This document shows positions 1 through 5,734 of a stretch of 8,636 nucleotides of DNA, one piece after another. The stretch covers positions 1-8,636 of the forward strand of contig VFZQ01000187.1 in NCBI GenBank assembly GCA_016871135.1, given 5' to 3'. This stretch comes from Acidobacteriota bacterium (lineage in GTDB: Bacteria; Acidobacteriota; Terriglobia; Bryobacterales; Bryobacteraceae). Both the position numbers and the translations under genes were made by a program. The stretch's first letter is position 1; each line of letters begins with the position of its first letter. The notes beneath the pieces were generated by a model. It searched no databases and was not told where the DNA came from. It saw nothing but the letters and a program-made list of their open reading frames with translations.

Positions 1-1367
1 GCGCCGTTTTCACAAACGCCAATTACGAACACTACCCCACCGTGACCGCAGTCGGCCATGCGACCATCCTCTCCGGCGCTTCGCCGCTCACCAGCGGCAT
101 TGTCGCAAATGATTGGTACGAGCCGGAATCGGGCAAAGTCGTCTCTTCAGTCAACGACAAGAATCTGAAACTGCTCGGCGCGGATACCGATGCGTCTTCC
201 CCGCACCGTCTCATGGTCTCCACCGTCCCCGACGAAATCAAGATGTCGGGCAAGGGCGAAGCCAAGGCTATCGGCATCTCGATCAAGGACCGTTCCGCGA
301 TTCTTCCGGTTGGCCGCATGGCCGACGCCGCGTATTGGTTCTCCAACGAAGCCGGCCAGTTCGTCACGTCGACCTGGTACATGAATGCCATGCCCCAATG
401 GGTCGCCGCCTTCAACGCCAAAAAGCTCGGCGAACGCTACCTCGGCAAGCCGTGGATCCCGCTCGCCGGAGGCGCCCCCTTGAAGACGATGCTCTCCAAG
501 CCCGACACGATGTTTTACTCGAACCTCGAGAAGTCGCCCTTCTGCAATGAACTGCTCGAAGAGTTCGCCGAGGCCGCCATCGAGAACGAAAAACTCGGTA
601 CCCACGCCGGCATCGATACCCTCTCGCTGAGCCTCTCCGGAAACGATTACGTCGGCCACGCCCACGGCCCCGATTCCCCGGAAGTCCGTGACGTCTCCAT
701 TCGCACGGACCGTCTTCTCGGCAAGCTCTTCGCTTTCCTCGACAAGAAGATCGGCATGCGTAACGTTGTCGTCGTCCTCACAGCCGATCACGGCGTCGGT
801 CCGGTCCCCGAAATCAACGTCGCTCGAAAAATGCCCGGCATTCGTTTCAAGGATGCCGACTTCGCCGCCGCTGTCGAAAAGGCCCTCAAGTCCAAGTACG
901 GCTACGAAAAATGGACCGTCGGCAAGAACAGCCAGCAGATGTACCTCGAGCCCAAGCTTCTTGCCAAGTACAACGCCGAGGAGGTCCGTAAACTCGCCGC
1001 CGATACTCTCAGGAACTTACCGTACGTCATGCGTGTCTATACCAAGGATCAGATTCTTCGCGGTGAAATCGGCCAGGACAAATTCTCGCGCCGTATCGCC
1101 GCCGGATACCATCCGTCCCGCAGTTCGGACGTCGTTGTAATGATGGCGCCGTACGCCATCTTCGCCACCGACAAAGCGACCCATGGCACCTACTACAGCT
1201 ACGACACGCATGTCCCCATCCTTCTCATGGGACCCGGCATCAAACCCGGCAAGTACCACACGCCGGCCGCCGTAAACGATATTGCCCCGACCCTGGCCAC
1301 TTTGTTAGAAGTGGAAACTCCCGCCGGTTCCATGGGCCGCGTGCTCGTTGAGGCGCTGGTTCCGTGA
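1..1367 (+). CDS. PafA-type alkaline phosphatase family protein, 5' truncated
   Basis: Zinc-dependent, probably exported phosphatase of the alkaline phosphatase/nucleotide pyrophosphatase superfamily. The reading frame is open from base 3, so the true start and any signal peptide lie upstream. About 454 residues are visible, ending at TGA 1365-1367. The nucleophile motif PTVTAVGHATILSG puts the catalytic Thr at 45-47, and GIVANDW gives the phosphate-contacting Asn at 108-110. IKDRSAILP supplies Lys (285-287) and Arg (291-293), the K-x-R pair that marks phosphate monoesterases such as Elizabethkingia PafA (K162/R164). Metal ligands are Asp 645-647 and His 657-659 (NDYVGHAHGP), Asp-His 786-791 (TADHG) and a late His 1209-1211 (YDTHVP). 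From my memory of PafA numbering, the Thr-Asn spacing (21) and the spacing between the two Asp ligands (47) are the same here. The first Asp ligand (PafA D38) must lie outside the window. Family assignment is firm; the substrate is inferred from the K-x-R pair. Confidence 0.93.
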   Translation, partial: AVFTNANYEHYPTVTAVGHATILSGASPLTSGIVANDWYEPESGKVVSSVNDKNLKLLGADTDASSPHRLMVSTVPDEIKMSGKGEAKAIGISIKDRSAILPVGRMADAAYWFSNEAGQFVTSTWYMNAMPQWVAAFNAKKLGERYLGKPWIPLAGGAPLKTMLSKPDTMFYSNLEKSPFCNELLEEFAEAAIENEKLGTHAGIDTLSLSLSGNDYVGHAHGPDSPEVRDVSIRTDRLLGKLFAFLDKKIGMRNVVVVLTADHGVGPVPEINVARKMPGIRFKDADFAAAVEKALKSKYGYEKWTVGKNSQQMYLEPKLLAKYNAEEVRKLAADTLRNLPYVMRVYTKDQILRGEIGQDKFSRRIAAGYHPSRSSDVVVMMAPYAIFATDKATHGTYYSYDTHVPILLMGPGIKPGKYHTPAAVNDIAPTLATLLEVETPAGSMGRVLVEALVP

Positions 1368-1376
1368 TACGCTGTT
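1366..1376 (+). promoter_or_regulatory. Weak candidate -10 region upstream of the ompH-like gene
   Basis: The 54-base gap after the phosphatase stop begins with GATACGCTGTT, which matches 9 of 11 bases of the GATATACTGTT found just before the HemX/CcsA-like gene at 3644. A -10 reading (TACGCT, 1368-1373) matches the TATAAT consensus at only 3 of 6 positions. The nearest -35-like hexamer (TTGAGG, 1348-1353) is only 14 bases away, which is too close. It is listed because it is the only promoter-like string before the ompH-hslR group. Read-through from the phosphatase gene is an equally good explanation. Confidence 0.2.
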
Positions 1377-1421
1377 GTTTAGTTCAATCGCTCAGCGGGA
1401 ATCTCAGGAGAAATCTGTAAC

Positions 1422-1943
1422 ATGTTCGGAATTCGTCAGGCTCGGGTCGTGCTTCCCGTCCTTTTTGCTTTGTGCGCCTCCACGATGACGGCGCAGGTCA
1501 AGGTCGCCATCATCAATCTGCAGAAGGCGGTGCTAGATACCGCCGAAATTCAAAAGGCGCAGAAAGAACTTGAAGCGCGCTACAAGCCGCGTCAGGACAA
1601 GATGGAGGCGTTGCAGAAAGAGCTGCAAAACATCCAAAACCAGTTGCAGACGCTCGCCGGCAAGCTCACACCGCAAGCCGAACAGGAGTACAACCTGCAA
1701 GGTCAGCGCAAGCAGCGCGAGTTGCAGCGCGTCACGGAAGATTTGCAGGCCGACGTCGACCGCGAGCGCCAGGACATCCTCGGCCGCAGCGGCACCCGTA
1801 TGAGCGACGTAGTCAAGAAGGTCGCTGAAACCAAGGGCCTCGATGTTGTCGTCGACGTTTCCAATACCATCTACTTCAAACCGGCGCTGGACATTACCGC
1901 GGAAGCGACCGCCGAATACAACAAGGCGTTCCCCGCCAAGTAG
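1422..1943 (+). CDS. OmpH/Skp-family periplasmic chaperone-like protein
   Basis: A 173-residue protein, about the usual Skp/OmpH length. It has an N-terminal signal peptide (basic residues 5-8, hydrophobic 9-20, probable cleavage after Ala24 in TMTAQ). A short strand follows (VKVAIINLQKAVLDT, 26-40), typical of the Skp body. A long, charged, Gln-rich coiled coil covers about 42-120 and a second body segment about 125-170 (VVKKVAETKGLDVVVDVS). In the family, Skp trimers hold unfolded outer-membrane proteins in the periplasm between the Sec and BAM machineries, so an outer membrane is implied. The ATG is preceded by AGGAG at 1406-1410, 11 bases away, and is the natural start because it yields the signal peptide. 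The usual bamA/lpxD neighbours are absent, so a different client or structural role is possible. The gene is probably co-transcribed with the membrane protein that follows 24 bases later. Confidence 0.88.
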   Translation: MFGIRQARVVLPVLFALCASTMTAQVKVAIINLQKAVLDTAEIQKAQKELEARYKPRQDKMEALQKELQNIQNQLQTLAGKLTPQAEQEYNLQGQRKQRELQRVTEDLQADVDRERQDILGRSGTRMSDVVKKVAETKGLDVVVDVSNTIYFKPALDITAEATAEYNKAFPAK

Positions 1944-1960
1944 TCCTCCGCCAGGAGGAC
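1943..1960 (+). promoter_or_regulatory. Hairpin covering the ribosome binding site of the next gene
   Basis: GTCCTCC (1943-1949) and GGAGGAC (1954-1960) are perfect reverse complements separated by a GCCA loop. The result is a 7-bp, mostly G-C stem that starts on the last base of the ompH-like stop codon. The 3' arm plus the last loop base contains AGGAGG (1953-1958), a full-consensus Shine-Dalgarno sequence 9 bases before the ATG at 1968. Folding would hide that site. A ribosome finishing the upstream gene would cover the 5' arm and release it, which suggests translational coupling. No U-run follows (the next bases are AAAATCC), so this is not an intrinsic terminator. The pairing is visible in the sequence; the regulatory role is inferred. 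Confidence 0.6.
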
Positions 1961-1967
1961 AAAATCC

Positions 1968-2414
1968 ATGAGCGGCTATCTCGATAATTTCGGCGTCGTG
2001 GACGCCAAGCGCGAGAAGCGGAATAAACGCATCGTTATCTCGATTCTGTCGATCGCGGTCGCCGGTGGACTACTCTGGTACTTCTTCCGCGATTGGAAAG
2101 AAGAGGCGCGCCTCCGCGAGTTCTTCGCTCTGCTCGAAAAGAAGGACTACAAGCAGGCCTATGGGCTCTGGGGCTGCACCGACGCCACTCCCTGCCGCGA
2201 TTACGCCTTCGACAAGTTCCTCCGCGACTGGGGGCCGGAATCGATCGCCGGAAACCTCTCCGCCGTCCAACGCGGCAAAGTGAAGAGTTGCTCCGGCGGA
2301 ATCATCCAGCAGATGACCATCAAGGGCGAAGACGTTAATCTTTACGTCGCTCGTAATTCCCTCGTGCTCGGTTTCTCTCCCTGGCCAGTCTGCGCACCCC
2401 GCATCTCCACCTAG
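1968..2414 (+). CDS. Unrecognised single-pass membrane protein with a cysteine-containing exported domain
   Basis: I do not recognise a named family. The 148-residue product starts with a short N-terminus ending in a strongly basic stretch (KREKRNKR, 14-21). One hydrophobic membrane segment follows at about 22-40 (IVISILSIAVAGGLLWYFF), then a soluble domain of about 105 residues. The positive-inside rule puts the N-terminus in the cytoplasm and the domain in the periplasm. The domain opens with an amphipathic helix-like region (EEARLREFFALLEKKDYKQAYGLWG). That layout resembles small NTF2-like or DUF4878-type anchored domains, but the resemblance is loose. Its four cysteines (70, 76, 108, 142) all lie on the exported side and could form two disulfides. 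The start is fixed by AGGAGG at 1953-1958. It sits 24 bases after the ompH-like gene and 9 before hslR, so it is probably part of one transcript. Existence as a gene is well supported; function is unknown. Confidence 0.8.
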   Translation: MSGYLDNFGVVDAKREKRNKRIVISILSIAVAGGLLWYFFRDWKEEARLREFFALLEKKDYKQAYGLWGCTDATPCRDYAFDKFLRDWGPESIAGNLSAVQRGKVKSCSGGIIQQMTIKGEDVNLYVARNSLVLGFSPWPVCAPRIST

Positions 2415-2423
2415 GACGCTACG

Positions 2424-2792
2424 ATGCGCATGGATAAATGGCTCTGGGCCGCGCGCTTCTTCAAGACCCGCGCGCTCGCCGCCCGCGCCTGCGACTTCGG
2501 CCGGGTGACCTCAAACGGCTACCCAGCTAAGCCCATGCGCGAAGTCCGCATCGGGGACATACTGACTATCAAGAACGACACGGGCGACTTCACCATCGAA
2601 GTCCTAGGGCTCAGCCAAATGCGCGGGCCAGCCGGCGTCGCCCGAACCCTCTTCCAGGAAGGCGAAGAAAGCAAGGCGAAACGCCTTGAAGCCGCCGAAC
2701 TCCGCAAAGCCATGACCCTCGCCGGCGGTTTCACCGAGTCCAAACCCGAAAAACGTGACCGCCGCCTGCTCAACCGTATGCGGGGACGCTAG
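2424..2792 (+). CDS. hslR: S4-domain RNA-binding protein, HslR (Hsp15) family
   Basis: A small basic protein of 122 residues. Its N-terminus MRMDKWLWAARFFKTRALAA is the hallmark of the heat-shock protein 15 family (E. coli starts MRLDKWLWAARFYKTR). The S4 RNA-binding fold covers about residues 1-60, including GRVTSNGYPAKPMREVRIGDIL. The family's basic C-terminal tail is present (KPEKRDRRLLNRMRGR, 107-122). E. coli HslR binds free 50S subunits that still carry peptidyl-tRNA and helps rescue stalled ribosomes. That function is inferred here from homology. AGGA at 2413-2416, overlapping the previous stop codon, is 7 bases before the ATG at 2424. A second in-frame ATG at 2430 would remove the conserved MR, so 2424 is preferred. 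The gene lies at the end of the left plus-strand group and converges on the ridA-like gene 25 bases away. I see no convincing hairpin terminator in that 25-base gap. Confidence 0.9.
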   Translation: MRMDKWLWAARFFKTRALAARACDFGRVTSNGYPAKPMREVRIGDILTIKNDTGDFTIEVLGLSQMRGPAGVARTLFQEGEESKAKRLEAAELRKAMTLAGGFTESKPEKRDRRLLNRMRGR

Positions 2793-2817
2793 CCGGCTTG
2801 CGGCGCCCACCCTCCGC

Positions 2818-3258
2818 TCACGCCTTCAATTCGAACACTACTTCCACCTCTACCGCCGCGCCCGTCGGCAGCGAGGCAAATCCCAGCGCCGAGCGTGCGT
2901 GATATCCATCTCCGTCCTTGCCGAAGATCTCGTGCAGCAGATCCGACGCGCCATTGATCACCAGGTGCTGCTCGATAAATTCCGGCGCCGAGTTCACACA
3001 TCCAAGAACTTTAATGACCCGCAATCCATCCAGCGTGCCATTGACGTTCCAAACCGAATTCAAGATCTTGGTTACGCATTCGCGAGCCGCGGCATAGCCG
3101 TCCTGCGTCGTCAAACCCTCGCCCAGCTTGCCTTTCAGCGTGCTCACATGTCCTGAGCTCCATAGCTGATTCCCGGTCCTGATGCAGAGGTTCAAATACC
3201 CCGGCGTCTGCTTCTCGAAACTCACTCCGAGTTCTTGTGCTTTATGTTCAGGTCCCAT
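2818..3258 (-). CDS. RidA family (YjgF/YER057c/UK114) protein
   Basis: A 146-residue cytosolic protein of the RidA superfamily, of the longer subtype whose N-terminus reads MGPEHKAQELGVSFEK before the core. Core motifs are IRTGNQLWSSGHVS (26-39), the central helix region with AAARECVTKILNSV (56-69), and the C-terminal HARSALGFASLPTGAAVEVE. Arg122 aligns with E. coli RidA Arg105, the residue that binds the carboxylate of reactive enamine/imine intermediates. RidA proper hydrolyses 2-aminoacrylate and protects PLP enzymes. This subtype keeps the arginine, but its substrate is not established by the sequence. The start at 3258 gives the subtype's normal N-terminus. A possible SD, AGGGTGA (complement of 3269-3275), is 10 bases upstream. 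It is the only minus-strand gene here, divergent from the small exported protein with 17 bases between start codons. Confidence 0.9.
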   Translation of the reverse strand: MGPEHKAQELGVSFEKQTPGYLNLCIRTGNQLWSSGHVSTLKGKLGEGLTTQDGYAAARECVTKILNSVWNVNGTLDGLRVIKVLGCVNSAPEFIEQHLVINGASDLLHEIFGKDGDGYHARSALGFASLPTGAAVEVEVVFELKA

Positions 3259-3263
3259 TCGGT

Positions 3264-3270
3264 TATTATC
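3264..3270. promoter_or_regulatory. Candidate bidirectional -10 element between divergent genes
   Basis: The 17 bases between the divergent ATGs (3258 on minus, 3276 on plus) contain TTATTATC. On the plus strand TATTAT (3264-3269) matches the -10 consensus at 5 of 6 positions and ends 6 bases before the plus ATG. On the minus strand GATAAT (3270-3265) also matches 5 of 6 and ends 6 bases before the minus ATG. With usual spacing, transcription in either direction would start at or within a base or two of the start codon, giving leaderless or near-leaderless mRNAs. No good -35 is visible for either direction (TTTATG at 3241-3246 is the best plus-strand candidate and is weak). The near-symmetry is visible; promoter activity is inferred. 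Confidence 0.4.
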
Positions 3271-3275
3271 ACCCT

Positions 3276-3635
3276 ATGAAGATCGCACGCCTATTCCTCC
3301 TCGCAACCGCCGCCGTTTTCGCCGCCGATGTCGACGGCAAATGGAACGCCACCGTCACCACCGGCAACGGCGAATTCCAACTCACCTACACCCTCAAAGC
3401 CGATGGCGAAAAACTGTCGGGTACCATCTCCAGCCAGTTGGGGGAACTGGAAGTGAAGGAAGGAAAGGTCGCGGGCAACGACCTGAGCTGGGTCATGATC
3501 ATGGAGCGCAACGGCAACCAGATGCGCATTCTCCACAAAGCGACCGTCAACGGCGCCGAAATGAAGATCAAGGCCATCCCCGAAGGCGCCGAAGACCGTA
3601 CTATGGAGTTCACGGCCAAAAAAGCCGCCTCCTAG
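3276..3635 (+). CDS. Small exported beta-rich protein of unknown function
   Basis: A 119-residue secreted protein. The start is placed at ATG 3276 (MKIARLFLLATAAVFA) because it gives a clean signal peptide with cleavage around residues 16-17. A longer in-frame start at 3237 would add 13 residues that spoil it and would run into the divergent gene. The mature part begins DVDGKWNATVTTGNGEF and alternates short beta strands with turn motifs: LKADGEKLSGTI (40-51), LEVKEGKVAGNDLSW (58-72), KATVNGAEMKIKA (88-100). This looks like a small antiparallel beta-barrel or lipocalin-like fold. Similar 'GKW...LKxDGxKLxGT' proteins are, to my memory, common in Acidobacteriota and Planctomycetota without a proven function. 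The mature part has no cysteine and no lipobox, so it is probably free in the periplasm or secreted. There is no Shine-Dalgarno before the ATG (TTATTATCACCCT), consistent with a leaderless message. Confidence 0.8.
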   Translation: MKIARLFLLATAAVFAADVDGKWNATVTTGNGEFQLTYTLKADGEKLSGTISSQLGELEVKEGKVAGNDLSWVMIMERNGNQMRILHKATVNGAEMKIKAIPEGAEDRTMEFTAKKAAS

Positions 3636-3645
3636 CGCCACACGA

Positions 3646-3651
3646 TATACT
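3646..3651 (+). promoter_or_regulatory. Candidate -10 box for the heme gene cluster
   Basis: TATACT matches the -10 consensus TATAAT at 5 of 6 positions and lies in the 27-base gap before the HemX/CcsA-like gene. Transcription would start near 3658, leaving only about 5 bases before the ATG at 3663. I see no Shine-Dalgarno sequence in that space. The expected -35 position falls in the end of the previous coding sequence and holds no recognisable hexamer. If real, it would drive the whole HemX-hemA-hemC-cobA/hemD-peroxidase group. Confidence 0.35.
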
Positions 3652-3662
3652 GTTTCGTAACG

Positions 3663-4463
3663 ATGCAGGAGATGAGCCTCTTCTGGCTCCGCGTGGCGGC
3701 GGTGCTTTATTCCGTCGGTCTCGTCTACGTTGCCGACTACTTCATCCGCCGTAGCGCCGCGCTTTACAAGCCCGCCTTCTCGGCCTTTACCGCCGCCGTC
3801 GTGTTCCACTTCGTCGCCGTTGTCGAACAAGCCGTCGCGACCAAAGACCAGTTCCAAACGGTTTCACTCCTGGCGCTCGTGTTGGCCATCGTGTTCCTGG
3901 TCGTCGTCTGGATTTACGAATTTGAAAGCCTCGGCTTGGTGGGGTTCCCGCTGATCGCCGTCTTGACCTGGATCGGCGCCGCCGCTTCAATTAACGTCTG
4001 GCCCGCCAGCGGACTGCGCGACGCCTGGTTGCTCGGTCACGTACTCCTCAACATCGGCGGCTTCACTTCGACCCTCTTCATGGCCCTCGCCTCGGTGTTC
4101 TATCTTCTGCAAGAGCGCCACCTAAAAACCAAACAGCCCATCCCGGTTTTCACGCAACTGCCGCCCCTCCACACTCTTGATCAGCTCTCGACGCGCGCTA
4201 TGTACGCGGGCTTCGTGTTCACCACCGTCGGCGTCATCGCCGGCAGCGGCTGGGCGTACATGGAGTCCGGTACGCGGTGGATCGGCGAAGGCCGCATCCA
4301 CATCTCGCTGTTCACGTGGGCCTTCTATCTCGCTGTCGTGCTGCTGCGTTCGAGCGGGGGCTGGCGCGGCCGCCGCGCGGCCTTCCTTGCTTTCTACGTG
4401 CTTCTGTTCTCAACGCTGACCTGGATCTCGCACACCGGATTGCGCCCACTGCTCGCCAAATGA
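3663..4463 (+). CDS. HemX/CcsA-like cytochrome c assembly membrane protein
   Basis: A 266-residue integral membrane protein with about eight hydrophobic segments (roughly 5-25, 37-55, 66-84, 90-110, 122-147, 178-197, 213-229, 238-254). The layout fits the cytochrome c assembly protein family (CcsA/CcmC/HemX). Membrane-embedded or near-membrane histidines that could handle heme are His49, His126 (LLGHVLLNIGGF), His213 and His257. The canonical tryptophan-rich WWD/WDPKE heme-binding loop is not intact: the matching region reads GSGWAYMESGTRWIGEGRIH (194-213). That points to the HemX/YpjD-like branch rather than a full CcsA synthetase. In Bacillus, HemX sits beside hemA and lowers HemA abundance. 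Here the gene overlaps hemA by 4 bases, supporting a similar link. ATG 3663 is preferred; ATG 3672 (MSLFWLR) is possible. Neither has a well-spaced ribosome site. Confidence 0.82.
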   Translation: MQEMSLFWLRVAAVLYSVGLVYVADYFIRRSAALYKPAFSAFTAAVVFHFVAVVEQAVATKDQFQTVSLLALVLAIVFLVVVWIYEFESLGLVGFPLIAVLTWIGAAASINVWPASGLRDAWLLGHVLLNIGGFTSTLFMALASVFYLLQERHLKTKQPIPVFTQLPPLHTLDQLSTRAMYAGFVFTTVGVIAGSGWAYMESGTRWIGEGRIHISLFTWAFYLAVVLLRSSGGWRGRRAAFLAFYVLLFSTLTWISHTGLRPLLAK

Positions 4464-5734
4464 AACTCCACGTCACAGGTCTGAATCATCGCACCGCGCC
4501 GGTCGAACTGCGCGAACGATTGGCCTTTGACGCCGCCGCTCTGCCCGATGCGCTACGCGAACTCCGCAATGCCGCCGGCATGCACGAAAGCCTGATTCTC
4601 TCCACCTGCAACCGCGTTGAAATTGTCGTCGCCGGCGATGAATCCGCCGACGCCGATCGCGCCGTCGCCGGTTTTCTCGATAACGCCCGCCCCGGCCATC
4701 GCCTCGATTTCCAGCGCCACTTCTATCACTACGAAAACCACGATGCGATCCGTCATCTGTTCCGCGTCGCATCGTCGCTCGATTCGATGGTCGTTGGCGA
4801 GCCCCAAATTCTCGGGCAACTGAAAGACGCCTGGTCGCTGGCCAAAGAAGAAGGTGCCGTAGGCCAGTATCTCGACGCCGTGTTGACGCGTGCCTTCAAC
4901 GTCGCCAAACGCGTACGCACTGAAACCACGATCGGCGAAAGCGCCGTCTCGGTCTCTTTTGCCGCCGTTGAACTGGCTCGCGAAATATTCGGCTCGCTTA
5001 CCGGCTGCAAAGTCCTGCTGATCGGCGCTGGCAAGATGTCGGAACTTGCGGCGCGCCACTTGCACCGTTCCGGCGCCGAAAAGATATTCGTCACGAATCG
5101 GACCCGCGCGCGCGCCGAAGAAATGGCCTCGCTATTCAACGGCACAATCGTCGACTACGACGAGTTCCTCGACGCGATGCCGGCAATCGATATCGTCATC
5201 GCCTCCTCCGGCGCGCAGCACTACATCTTGAACGAAGCGCAGGTCCGCCAAGTGTGCGCCAAACGCAAAGGCCGGCCGATCTTCTTCATCGATATTGCCG
5301 TTCCTCGCAACATCGATCCCGCCGTCAACACCCTCGAAAACGTCTTCCTCTACGACATCGACGATCTCGGCCGCGTCGTCGAACAGAATCGCAAAGGCCG
5401 CGAGGCCGAGGCGCAGGCGGCCGAGGCGATCATCGCCGATGAAGTGGACAAGCTCATCGCGCGCTTGCGAGTCCGAGAAGCCGCGCCTGTTATCGTCGCC
5501 CTGCAGGAGCAGTTCGAGCGCACCCGTCAGGCCGAACTACAGAGGCTGCGCGGCAAACTCGGCGCGCTGGCTCCGCAGCAGGAAGAGGCCCTCGAATTGT
5601 TGACCAAAGCGATGATGGCGAAGGTCGCCCACGGCCCGATTGCCGAGATACGCCGCCTCGCGGCGAGCGAAGAAGGCTGGGGCGAAATCGAAACGATCCG
5701 GCGCGCCTTGCGCCTGGATGAGACGGACAAATGA
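4460..5734 (+). CDS. hemA: Glutamyl-tRNA reductase
   Basis: Catalyses the first committed step of C5-pathway tetrapyrrole synthesis: NADPH reduction of glutamyl-tRNA(Glu) to glutamate-1-semialdehyde in the cytosol. The 424-residue length is normal. The N-terminal catalytic domain begins MKLHVTGLNHRTAPVELRE. It has the nucleophile Cys50 in LILSTCNRVEI, His99 matching the E. coli active-site histidine, and the signature SSLDSMVVGEPQILGQLKDA (105-124). The NADPH Rossmann motif is VLLIGAGKMSELAARHL (185-201), followed by VTNRTRARAEEMA. The C-terminal dimerisation helices run from about 310 to the end (EADEVDKL-type region through RRLAASEEGWGEI). The start is the ATG at 4460, inside the ATGA overlap with the HemX-like gene. 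An open frame extends further upstream, but those residues have no family match. There is no clear Shine-Dalgarno, so translation is probably coupled to the upstream gene. Confidence 0.97.
   Translation: MKLHVTGLNHRTAPVELRERLAFDAAALPDALRELRNAAGMHESLILSTCNRVEIVVAGDESADADRAVAGFLDNARPGHRLDFQRHFYHYENHDAIRHLFRVASSLDSMVVGEPQILGQLKDAWSLAKEEGAVGQYLDAVLTRAFNVAKRVRTETTIGESAVSVSFAAVELAREIFGSLTGCKVLLIGAGKMSELAARHLHRSGAEKIFVTNRTRARAEEMASLFNGTIVDYDEFLDAMPAIDIVIASSGAQHYILNEAQVRQVCAKRKGRPIFFIDIAVPRNIDPAVNTLENVFLYDIDDLGRVVEQNRKGREAEAQAAEAIIADEVDKLIARLRVREAAPVIVALQEQFERTRQAELQRLRGKLGALAPQQEEALELLTKAMMAKVAHGPIAEIRRLAASEEGWGEIETIRRALRLDETDK

Noticed and set aside
147..791. Minus-strand open frame of 214 codons inside the phosphatase gene
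   Set aside because: It mirrors a gene with complete catalytic motifs on the plus strand; no start signal or family resemblance.
1943..1965. Rho-independent terminator after the ompH-like gene
   Set aside because: The stem is good but is followed by AAAATCC rather than a T-run, and it contains the next gene's ribosome site.
2793..2817. Bidirectional terminator between the convergent hslR and ridA-like genes
   Set aside because: The 25-base gap contains only short imperfect GC pairings and no T or A run on either side.
2755..3156. Plus-strand open frame antisense to the ridA-like gene
   Set aside because: The minus strand encodes a clear RidA protein with its conserved arginine. The plus translation is Arg/Gln-rich and family-less, and it overlaps the hslR end.
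3237..3275. Upstream in-frame ATG for the small exported protein
   Set aside because: It would add 13 residues before a clean signal peptide and overlap the divergent ridA-like gene; ATG 3276 is the better start.
4277..4459. N-terminal extension of hemA by 61 residues
   Set aside because: The added residues are Arg-rich, lie over the membrane-protein gene in another frame and have no family counterpart. HemA proteins begin at the MKLHVTGLNHRTAP motif.
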